64,000 bases of DNA from Eutreptiella sp. 'Long Island Sound 2002' (lineage: Eukaryota; Euglenozoa; Euglenophyceae; Eutreptiales; Eutreptiaceae): the NCBI GenBank assembly GCA_964036045.1, contig OZ038382.1:142860961-142924960 (forward strand), in the 5' to 3' direction. Below are positions 12,501 to 24,500 of the stretch, piece by piece (the first letter of the stretch is position 1; each line of letters begins with the position of its first letter). Below the pieces are notes generated by a model that saw only the letters and a program-made list of their open reading frames with translations, did no database searches and was not told the DNA's origin. Both the position numbers and the translations under genes were made by a program.

Positions 12501-15500
12501 AATCCTAGGCCCCCTACTGCTACTTGCTTGTTGCTTGCTGAAATTTGTTGCTCACCCTGAGACGCTGGTTGTAAAACCTCGACAGAGTAAACCGAGCTCG
12601 GTAATCAAGCCTTCTACGAGGACCAAGCTGGGTAGTAAATGCCATCGCTCCACTCGAGATGCCTCAACTTTTAGGACGATCGTCCTCAGCCTCAAAAGAG
12701 GCTCCAAAAGACCATTTTTGGATAGTACATCGGCCATAGAACGGCCCGGACGGCTCGAAATCACACAAAGCTTGTTGCATGTGATGCAAATTTGCTCCCC
12801 GGTCATTTTGAGCTACGTGGATGCCAAGTCTGAGGCACAATGAAAATCGTCCCGACCTTTCAAGACGATCGTCCTAAAACTGACTCAAAATAGGCTGAAA
12901 ATGGCTTTTTTGGACCACTAAATGGGCCATAGAACGGGCTAGCCGGCTGGAAATAGCACAACACCTGTTTCTCTAGATGCACAATCGCCCTGCGTTCGTT
13001 CGGAGCTACTTGCATGGCGCTTTTGAGACACCATGTCTACAAAAGGACCTTTTCACCGCCTGCTTGCCGCTTGCTGCTGCTTGCTAGCTGCTTCTATTAG
13101 AATATGTTGCTCACCCTGACACCCTAAGTAGGGTTGTACAACCTCGATAAGGTAAACTCAGCTTGGTAATCAAGACTTGTACTAGGACCGAGCTGGGTAG
13201 TAGATGTTATTTCTGCATTCGGGACACTTGATTGACACACTGGTGATCGTCCTTAAAGTTTAGGATGATCATCCTAAAAATTGCCTCAAAACAGTTTTTT
13301 ACCACTGAATCGGCCATAGAACGGGCTAGACGGCTCAAACTAGCACAAAACCTGTTTCTCTACATGCACATTTGCTCTGTGGTGGTTTTGAGCTACTTGC
13401 ATGCCATTTTTGAGAGACCATGTCCACAAAAAGACTTTTTGCCCGCCTGCTTGCTGCTTGCTGCTTGCTTGCTGTTGCTAAAATGTGTTCCTCATCCCCA
13501 AACCCTAAGTGGGCGTATAAACCTCGACAAGGTAAACCCAGCTCGGTAATCAAGACTCACGGCTAGGACCGAGCTGGGTCCTAGTCATGGTTAACACATT
13601 GGAAATCACTGTGGAGCAAAGCCCGCTTGCTTTGCAGATGTTCCTCCACGGTGACTACGATCGTCGTGAAGCATGGCTCAAAAACGGCTTGTTTTCACCT
13701 CAAAATTGCGCACCCCGTGGCACCACGGCATGGCACGGGCCTTATTCCCCACCCATTTGCATTCCTTGGACGGCCCACTCGCTATGGAAGAACAACGGCC
13801 CTCATTGGAAACACCTGCGCGGCAGACCAACGATCATCCTGAGTTTTTAGGACGATCGTCTTTAAAACAGCCCCAAAACAGCCATTTTTGGACACTAAAT
13901 CGGCCATAGCACAGGCTAGATGGCTCGAAATGGCACAAAACCTGTTTGTGGTGATGCGCCTTTGGTCCCCGGTCGTTTTGCGGTACTTGGATGCCGGTTT
14001 GGAGCCACGGTGTCGTCGCAAGGACTTTTGCACCGCCTGTTGTTGCTGCTGATGTTGCTGCTAAAATGTGTTGCTCATCCTTGGACCCTAAAAGGTGGTG
14101 TAAAACCTCGACATGGTAGACCCAGCTCGGTAATCAAGACTCACAACTAGCACCGAGCTGGGTCCTACTCTTGCGGAATGCATTGGGAAGAACCGTGGAG
14201 CAAACACTGCTTGCTTTGCAGATGTTCCTCCACGGTCAGGACGATCGTCCTGACACATGGCTAAAAAACGGCTTGTTTTTACCTTCGAAATCGCCCACCG
14301 CGTGGCACCACGGCATGGCACACGCCTTATTCTCCACCCATTTGCATTCCTTAGATGGCCCAATGGCTATGGAAGAACAACGGCCCTCATTGGAAACACC
14401 TACGTGGCAGACCAACGATCGTCCTAAAAACAGCCCACTAAACGGCCATTTTTGGACACTAAATGGGCCATGAAACGGGCTAGACGGCTCGAAACGGCAC
14501 GAAACTTATTTGTGATGATGCGCGTTCGCTCCCCGGTTGTTTTGAGCCTCCTTGCCTTCGGTTTGGAGCCACGGTGTCGTCGCAAGGACTTTTGGACCGC
14601 CTGCTTGCTGCTGCTGCTGCTTGCTTGCTGCTGCTGCTACTTGCTAAAACGTGTTGCTCACCCTTGGACCCTAGGAACGGGTGTAAAACCTCGACAGAGT
14701 AAATCCAGCTCGGTAATCAAAACTCCCAACTAGGACCGAGCTGGGTACTAGTCTTTATCACCGTGGAGGAAAGACCGCTTGCTTTGGAGACCTGCCTCCT
14801 CGTCTTGAAAACAGCCCCAAAACGGCCATTTTTGGACACTAAATCGGCCGTAGAAAAGGTTACGGCTCAAAATGCAAAGAAAGTCCCTTGTGGTGATGCG
14901 CGTTTGCTCCCCGGTTGTTTTGAGCTACTTTGATGCCGCTCTTGGGCCATGGTGTCGTCGCAAGGAATTTTGGACCGCCTGCTGCTGCTACTGCTAAAAT
15001 GTGCTGCTCAGCCTTGGACCCTAAGAAGGGGTGTAAAACCTCGACAAAGTACACCATCGGTAATCAAGACTCACGACTAGGACCGAGCTGGGTCCTAGTC
15101 TTGGTTAGCGCACTAGAAATCACGGTGGAGCAAAGCCCGCTTGCTTTGTAGATGTTCCTCCACGGTCACTACGATCGTCGTGGAACATGGCTCAAAAACG
15201 GCTTGTTTTCACCTCTAAATCGCCCACCCCGTGGCACCACGGCGTAGCACACCCCTTATTCTCCACCCATTTGCATTCCTTGGACGGCCCAATCGCTCCG
15301 GAAGAGCAACGGCCCTCATTGGAAACACCTACGTGGCAGACAATGATCGTCCTTAGTTCTCGAGACGATCGTCCTGAAAACAGCCCCAAAATGGCCATTT
15401 TTTTGGACACTAAATCGGCCATAGAACGGGCTAGACGGCTCAAAATGGCACAAAACCTGTTTGTGGTGATGCGTGTTTGCTCCCTTGTCGTTTTGAGCCA

Positions 15501-18500
15501 CTTGGATGCCGGTTTTGAGCCACGGTGTGGTCGCAAGGACTTTTGGACCGCCTGCTGCTTGCTGCTTGCTTGCTGCTTGCTCCTGGTAAAATGTGATGCC
15601 CATCCTTGGACCCTAAGAAGGGGTGTAAAACCTCGACAGGGTAAACCGAGCTCGGTAGGACTTTTGGACCGCTTGCTGCTTGCTGCTACTTGCTACTTGC
15701 TTGCTGCTTGCTGCTGCTAAAATGTGATGTCCATCCTTGGACCCTAAGAAGGGGTGTAAAACCTCGACAGGGTAAACCCAGCTCGGTAATCAAGACTTCT
15801 ACTAGAGCTGAGTTGGGTGGTAGATGTCATTGCACCATCTGAGACACCAGCTTGGCACAGTGGTGATGATCCCCAATTTTCGGGACCATCGTCGTAAAAA
15901 TTGCCTCAAAACAGCCTAAAAACATCCTTTTTTGAGCGCCAATTTTGCCATACAATGGCCTAGACGGCTCGAAATGGGAAAAAACCTTGTTGCATGTGAT
16001 GCGCATTTGCTCCCCGGTCATTTTCAGCTACTTGGATGCCAACCCGATTCACACTGACGATCTCTTGAACTTCAAGGACGATCGTCCCGAAAACTACCTC
16101 AAAACAGGCTGAAAATGGCCATTGTTGACCACCGAATGGGCCTTTTAACGCGCTAGACAGCTCCAAACAGCACAAAACTTGTTTCACTCGATGCGCTATT
16201 GCGCCGCGGTCATTTTGAGCTACTTGCCGGTTTTGAGACACAATGTCCAGCAAAACGACGTTTTGCTCGCCTGGTCCTAGTCTTGTTGTCGATTGTGGAA
16301 GAATGTCGCTTGCTGTGTCGATATCTTGGTTACGTGGTCTCGTGAAACGAGGCTAAAAAAAAGGCTCATTTAACATGAAAATGAGCCACAACATAGCAAC
16401 TTGTCAAGGTGCATGCTTTTTTTTAAGCCCATTTGCAATGATTTGATAGTTCGCTGACCATGGAAGATGAACGACCCTATTTGCATTGGTAATGTGGCAA
16501 CTAGAAATGGTTTTGAACGGTGACGGTCAGACAAACGTTGCGAATTGGTTCAAAAATCAGTATCTTTCACCCTAAATGGCAAGGGAAAGCCCACATGCCA
16601 TGGGAACATGCCATGTTGTTATTCGCGTGTATGCGATGATGAAAAGAACATTGGAAACACCACATCATTGGACGCCATTTGTAGATTTGTAGATGACACA
16701 TATGTTCAGTGGAGTTGTAGGTACCGGCATGCAGAATTGCGATTGGCAAACCAATTATTGGAAAGGCCTTGCGCTTTCAGCAACAATAGCCACTGAGGGA
16801 AGACCCTGGGGTGCGAGACAGGCTGGTCCATAGAGCACATCTAGCCTTTGAGGTTGCAATGAAACGAATGGAATAACAATAATTTTCCGGAAATGATGTA
16901 AAAAGATCATGCTACGAAAAAAAAATGGAGTTGCAGTTCACATGTCGCCGTAGAGAACATTTGGAAACATTACACATGAAAATTGAATGCACTGCAATTA
17001 TATGGCAAGGTCGTTTGTATACCGGAGGGGGCACTTTCCATCGGCAGGAGCATAGCACCCGTTGCCCCCAAGCCTCCGTGCCGTGGGCACAAAACCACAA
17101 GACTTGGTAAACCCAGATATGTTGAGACATCCACATTTTTCATGGCTGAGGTTCTTCCAAAATGTGCCCCATGAGGTATGATGGTTGCGCCCAACCACAT
17201 ACACCATGGATAGTAGCACTTCCGAATTTCTTGTCCCCGCTTGTGAGTTTGTGAAATTGCAACATATGTTCAGCAGCAAGGGAAAGCCCCGTTGCCCACT
17301 CTGAACATGCCCCCTTTCCACACAGTCCACCTTGTACAAACATCTAATCCATGCTTCTTGACCCCAGCCAATGGTTTGTTCAGCAGCAAGGGAAAGCCCA
17401 CTTGCCCACTCTCAACATGCCCTTCATCAAAAGACTCCAACTTGTAAAAACCCCATATCCGTGCTTCCTGACCCCAATTCAATGCTTTGTTCAGCAGCAA
17501 GGGAAAGCCCAATCGCCCACTCCGAACATGCCCCTCTTCTACAAAGTCCACCTTGTACAAACGTCAAATCCATGCTTTTTGACCCCAGCCAATGCTTCGT
17601 TCATCAGCTCCGGAAAGCCCACTTGCCCACTCTGAACATACGCTTCTTCGAAAGTGTCCAACTTGCAAAAACCCCACATCCATGCTTTTTGACCCCACTT
17701 CAATGCTTTTTTCAGCAGCAAGGGAAAGCCCACTTGCCCACTCTGAACATGCCCCCTTTTTACAAAGTCCACCTTGTACAAACGTCCAATCCATGCTTCT
17801 CGACCCCAGCCAATGCTTTGTTCAGAAGCAAGGGAAAGCCCACTTGCCCACTCAAATATGGACTTCTTTCAAAGAGTCCAACTTCTAAAAACCCCATATC
17901 CATGCTTCTTGACCCCACTTGAATGCTTTGTTCCGCAGCAAGGGGAAGCCCACTTGCCCACTCGGAACATGCCCTTCTTCGAAATAGTCCAACTTGTACA
18001 AACCCTAACATCCATGCTTCTTGACCCCACTTCAATGCTTTGTTCAGCAGCAAGGGAAAGCCTACTTGCCCACTCCAAACATGCCATTCTCGCACAAAGT
18101 CCAACTTCTACAAACACCAAATCCATCCTCCTTGACCGCACTTCAGTGCTTTGTTGAGTAGCAAGGGAAAGCCCACTTGCCCACTTTGAAACTGTTCTTG
18201 TTCCACAAAGTGCACCTTGTACAATGCCCGGATCCAGGCTTTTTCACCTCACTTGAATGCCTTGTTCAGTAGCAAGTGAAAGCCCACTTGCCCACCATGA
18301 AGATGCCCTTTGTCTAGACGGTCCACCTTCTACAATACACAGACCCATGGTTCTTGACCCCACAAAGTCCAAAATGTGAATCACCCTTCGGCCTTTGGCA
18401 AGCAACCGCAACTGACTATATTGCTGCTGGCGCCACCGGCTGCGAAGCTCAATCCATTGCTATTACTTGAGTCCGGTCATCTGAGGCGAAGCACATCTAG

Positions 18501-21500
18501 ACCTTTTCAACCCAACTTGTACTTGTCCTTCAAGATATTATATGTCTTCAAAAGCAATTGAAAGCGATCCGTCGGCAATAGTGATCCAACTTCAACCAAT
18601 CTGTATCCCGGCACGGCCGAAACGTGGCATGGCACCCAAGGTGTAGGCGGTCTGTTCATTGATGGGGAGGAAGAAGAAGACGACGATGATGGCACGGGCG
18701 TTGCGCGTGAAGCGAATCCGGGTGAAGAGGAGTGGCGACAATGAGGAGGCTTTAGGAGGTGAAGTTGCATCGCATGTTGTTGACGGTGTTGATGAGGAGG
18801 AACGGTGTCTCCGCTTTGAAGGTGCGTTGGGTGAGACATCATTGTCAAGTACACGTTGTACACGTTGTTTCTCTTTCCGTTCTAATCTTTGTTGTGCGTG
18901 TTCATCTAGCAATGTTCGTGCTTCGGTAGCGGCGTTGATGAAAGTGTCTTCATCCAAGGCGGGTTGCAACACCGTGTCAATGATTGCCTCTTCCATTTCT
19001 TGCCTTTCACGGGTGTCTGTATGTGTACCCGTACATTGCTCCTTGCGGGCTACCGGAGACGGTGTATTGATTAGTCTTTTGCCACTCAAGTGGGGCTCGA
19101 TAATGGAAGCATCTTGGACATTCTCCTCATGGCCAGCATTGCTGGAGTTATGTTTGCAACTTGCTTCATGCAGTCGACGATGATGTGTAGTGATGAACAC
19201 CAGACCACATTGCTTGTTGCAAGGAAATGTTTCCTTTTCACGGGACTTCTTGGATCCCTTGCGATGCATACTCTTGTCGTGGCCTCTCATATCGTAGTCA
19301 ATATCCCATCCCATTCACGGTACATGGCTTTCAACGGGTTGTGAGCATTGTCATAGCTCGTTTTCAACATATATCGAACAACCATCACTTTGGGAACAAG
19401 TGACTTCAATCGCCCCCGCCAGTCTTCCGGTTCCTCTTCACGGTTCCGCAAGCGAATGACACGAAGACCTGCACCTGTGCGAACCCGGCTAATGCCCACA
19501 TAGAAGGCGTTGTACGTCAAGTAGGCTCTTGTCATCCACGACGAAGCTCATTTTATCCATTGACGTACATTGCACCCCATGATATGTTGATCCAAACGTC
19601 AATCGGAAGGGATACACATGGGTGTACAAAGATCCACCGCCTTTGGTGCACACAACAATGTACCGCTGAATGTTGATCTTGTGTTGCACTTGCATGAGAG
19701 GAACAATGACCTTTGATGCATCCTCATGTTGCATTCCACTTGTACCTAGGGCTGAAGCATCAATGGCTATTGTGACGCAAAATGGTGGGAACTCAAGCAT
19801 CACTACAGTACCAGCACGTGCATCAGGGCTCTCTTGCGCTCTACTTTGCGCTTCATCGGCATGTAGGACAATGCTATGCAACCGTCCTTGGGTGCCGTTG
19901 GACAACCCTTTCTCCGGTCTTGAATTGCCTGTGAGGCAACAAGGTGCTTGTGGGACAAAGTATGCGTTCATGTCTTTCACCGTGTCATATATGAAATTTG
20001 AATTGTGTCCAAACTTCTTTGCATACTTGTCAACCATTGGCAACCTCCAAGCTACAATGGGCAATCCTCGAGCAATAGCAAATCATTGAAGCATGACTTC
20101 ATTCGCAGCGTGAGCCGTCTTTTGATCGGTGCTAACAATGGTGGCTTCTTGCCAAGCATGGTCCTTAAATTCCTCGGGGGTGATTTCCATGATGGTATCC
20201 ACGCATTCCATGTGTGTTTGCAGAGCACTAGCGGTCCACTTAGGCGGACACCGATGTAGCATGTTGTGGATCCGTGGCTCTATGTTGTTTCACGAGACTC
20301 ACCTCATCAAACTTTTGGAACAATTCCCGGCCAAATACATCATTCAAATCTTGCCCACCAAGTTGAACTTTTACGGATCCAAACAATTCCGTTTGACCAA
20401 CAGACGCCAATTGCACAAAATCACCCATCAATAGCACGCACTTACCGCCAAATGGTTTATCTTGGCATTGCATGATCTCACAAAGCCGGCTATGAATATC
20501 CCGAAGCATGCGGCAACCAACCATTGAGACTTCATCCACTATCAAGACTTTGCGGCCTTCAAAAAGCTTACACGAGCGGTGCAACTTTGCCTTATCGCTT
20601 TCACATTGCAGTATGTCACTGTCTCCATCAAAAACAGGAAGGCCCAATGCATGATGGATGGTAGATCCCTTCGCTAGATTACTTGCGGCGATTCCTGATG
20701 GAGCAACAAATCGCACAACGTTCCAACCAAACCTCTCTCGTAATCTTGCATGTGCATGGATTTCCCGTGCCACCCAACTCTTTCCAGTCCCTCCGCTAGC
20801 ATGTAGGAAGACTAAAGGTGCAATTGGCTTTGCGGATGAGTTGCATGTGGCCTCCAACCTCACGTAATTAGTGATCATGTCGATGATCTCTTCTTGGTCC
20901 GGACTTCCTGTTGATCTAATGTGACCATCAGATGTGGAAGGAACATCCGTTTCCGGGGACTCCTCCTCACTCTTGATATCATCGAACACTCTTTGGGCAT
21001 GGGAGTAAATATCAACTCCATGTGGGTAATGATCATCATCGCCCAATGCATAAAGAAACTTTGTTTCGTTTTTCCGTAAGGCATGACTCATTGCCGGTGC
21101 CAAGCCGAATTGCAAATTCAAGGCTTCTTTGAGGATATCAAACTCGTCACTTGAAGCCACACGTCCTCTTTTATTTGCGCTTTGGGCTCTTTGAATTGCT
21201 TCTTGCATATCTTGCACCACTTCGGCGAATCTGCTATCCTTCACCCCCGCTCTCGTTTCCTTCAACTCCTGCATCTCCGTACCCCCGTTGAAATTGACAT
21301 CCAACGGGTGCCTCACACCGCAAATCTTCCTACAACGCTTTCGAATGTCATCCGCCAATGACTTTCGCAAGCGATCGTAGTGCCCAATCTTCTTCAGCCG
21401 GACAACCATGAAGTGCCGACTGCGCTCCAAGTAGCTTGCATGTGCAGTCTCCCAATGTTCATCCCATTACAAGTAATGGTTCCAAGTGATTCGGGGCGGC

Positions 21501-24500
21501 TGTTCGATATCCCAAGGAACGAAATTGCACATGACAAACTTGGCCCATGCCTTCCTTGTGCGAGCACTACCATCCACACCAGGCCAGACAAGCATGCGCT
21601 TCCCTGCCAAGATAGGGCACCTAGATTGTGACACTAGGTATTGCACATAATTGCTATCATCAAGCACATGCCGGGGATGGAAATCAAAGATGGCATTTTC
21701 GGGGCGCCCATCACTGACTCCATCGGTAACTTCAACTTGTACAAACCCGCGATTCGCACTATGTGACCGCACTTCAATGCTGCGTTCGGCAGCAAGGGAA
21801 AGCCCACTTGCCCACCCTGAACATGCACTTCGTCCACAAAGTTCAACTTTTCCAAACCCCGGATCCATGCTTCTTGATCCCACTTCAATACTTTGTTCAG
21901 CGGCAAGAGAAAGCCCACTTGCCCACTCTGAACTTGCCGTTCCTCCACAAAGTCCCACTTGTACAAACCCCGGCTCCATGATTCTTGACCCCACTTCAAT
22001 GCTTTGTTCAGCAGCAAGGGAAAGCCGAGTTGCCTACTCTGAACATGCCCCTTCTTGCACAAAGTCCAACTTGTACAAATCCAAGATCCATGCTTCTTGA
22101 CCCCACTTCAATGCTTTATTCAGCAGCAAGGGAAATCCCACTTGCCCACTCTGAACATGCCCTTCTTCACAAAGTCCAACTAGGACAAACCCAAAATCCA
22201 TGCGTCTTGACCCACTTCAATGCTTTGTTCAACAGCAAGGAAAAACCCACTTACCCACTCTGAAGGTGCCCTTCTTCCACAAAGTCCAACTTGTACAAAC
22301 CCCGGATCCATGATTGTTGGCCCCACTTCAATGCATTGTTCACCATAAAGGGAAAGTCCACTTGCTATTGCGAACATACACTTCTTACACAAAGTCCAAC
22401 TTCTACAAATCCCAAATCCATGACCCTTGACCATACTTCACTGCTTTGTTCGGCGGCAAGGGAAAGCCCACGTGCCCACTCTCAACATGTTCTTCTTCCA
22501 GAAAAGCGAACAGTTACAAAGCCTTGATCCATGCTTCTTGACCCCACCTCAATGCTTTGTTCAGCAGCAAGAGAAAGCCTACTTGCCTGCTCTGAACATG
22601 CCCTTCTTGCACAAAGTCCAACTTGTACAAACCCCAAATCCATGCTGGTTAACCATATTCCACAGAGTCCAACTTCCACAAACCCGATTCGCACTCCTTG
22701 ACGGTACTTCAATGCTTTGTTCAGCAGCAAGGGAAAGTCCACTTGCCCACCCCGAACATGCACTTCGTCCACAAAGTCCAACTTCTACAAACCCTAGATC
22801 CATGCTTCTTGACCCCACTTCAATACTTTGTTCAGCAGCAAGAGAAAGCCCACTTGCCCACTCTGAACTTGATGTTCCTCCACAAAGTCCCACTTGTACA
22901 AACCCCGGCTCCATGATTCTTGACCCCATTTCAATGATTTGTGCAGCAGCAAGGGAAAGCCTAGTTGCCTATTCTGAACATGCCCCTTCTTGCACAAAGT
23001 CCAACTTGTACAAACCCCAAATCCATGCTCCTTGACCATACTTCATCGCTTTTCAGCGGCAAGGGAAAGCTCACTCGCCCACTCTGAACATGTTCCTTTT
23101 CAAAAAGTCGAACAGGTACAAAACCCGCATCCATGCCTCTTGACCCCACTTCAATGTTGAGCAGCAAGGGGAAGCCCACTTGCCCACTCTGAACATGCCC
23201 TTCTTCCACATAGTCCAACTTGTACAAACCCCAAATCAATGGTACTTGGCCCCACTTGAATGCCTTGTCCAGCAGCAAGGAAAAGCCCGCTTGCCCACTC
23301 TGACCATGCCCTTCTTCCACAAAGTCCAAAATGTGAACCACCCTTCGGCCTTTGGCAAGCAACCGCAAATGACTATATTGCTGCCGGCACCACCGGCTGC
23401 GAAGCTCAGGCCATTGCTATTACTTGAGTCCGGTCGCCTGAGGCAAAACAGATGTGGAGCTTGTCAACGCAACTTATACTTGTCCTTCAAGAGATTATAT
23501 GCCTTCAGAAGCAATTGAAATCGATCCGTGGCCCAAGAGTCTTTCGACTTATCAGGATGGAGCTGCACACTGAGTTTCAAGTAATGTTTCTGACCATGTT
23601 GAGCATCAGTGGCAACCAATAGAGTCAAAGCCATGGTGACCTTGTCCTTGGACTTCGGCAATAGTAATCCAACTTCAACCAATTTGGATCGGTCCTAGTC
23701 TTGCTCAACGCATTGGAAATCACCGTGAACGAAACACCGCTTGCTTTGGAGATGTTCCTCCACGGTGAGGATGATCATCTTGAAACACGGCTCAAAAACG
23801 GCCATTTTTGGACACTAAATTGGCTCTACAACGGGCTAGACGGCTGGGAATGGCACAAAACTTGTTTGTGGTGATGCACATTGGCTGTACGGTTGTTTTG
23901 AGTTACTGAGATGCCACTATGTCCTGATATTCATCCCGAAAAACAGCCCAAAAACGGCTAAATTTCACCTCAAAATGGAAGCTGCATGGCACCACGGTGT
24001 GAGACACGCTTTATGGAACACCCATTTGCAATCATTTGGTACCCCAATTGCTATGGAAGAAGAACGGCCCTCTTTGGAGACGCCCATTTGACACAACGGC
24101 CATCGTCCTGACCTTCCGGGACGATCATCCCGATAACTCACTGAAAACGGCCATTTTTGGACACTAAATCGGCCATGGAACAGGCTAGACGGCTCGAAAT
24201 GTTACAAAACTTGTTGCAGGTGATGCGCATTTGCCTTGCGGTCGTTTTGAGCTACTTGGATGCCCGTTTAGAGCCACGATGCCCCCCCCCCCCCAAAAAA
24301 AACTTTTCATCGCCTGCTTGCTGCTGCATGTTGCTGCTAAAATGTGTTGCTCACCATGGCCCCCAAGAAGGGTTGTTGAACCTCAACAGGGTAAACCCAG
24401 CTCAGTAACTGTTTTCTTACCTATGCCTCCACTGGCATCACATCATTGTCCGCTGCGCTTTCTCATGGTATTTTCTGTGCTGCTGTGCAGGAGGGTAAGC

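Larger units (their letters stand above)
9933..24490 (+). other. PARG intron 3 (14.6 kb)
   Basis: The intron begins GTGCAT and ends TGCTGCTGTGCAG. It contains the palindrome-rich repeat family, both 110-bp satellite arrays, the minus-strand helicase relic and two J-domain ends. From 9933 to about 11830 I see only low-complexity and GC-rich sequence, including CA-rich stretches near 11370. Likewise 16330-17260 has no recognisable feature. Confidence 0.75.

Noticed and set aside
13010-15720. Leucine/cysteine-rich frames in the (GCT)n tracts
   Set aside because: They arise from the GCT/CTG-rich part of the repeat unit in many phases and lack any conserved start or end.
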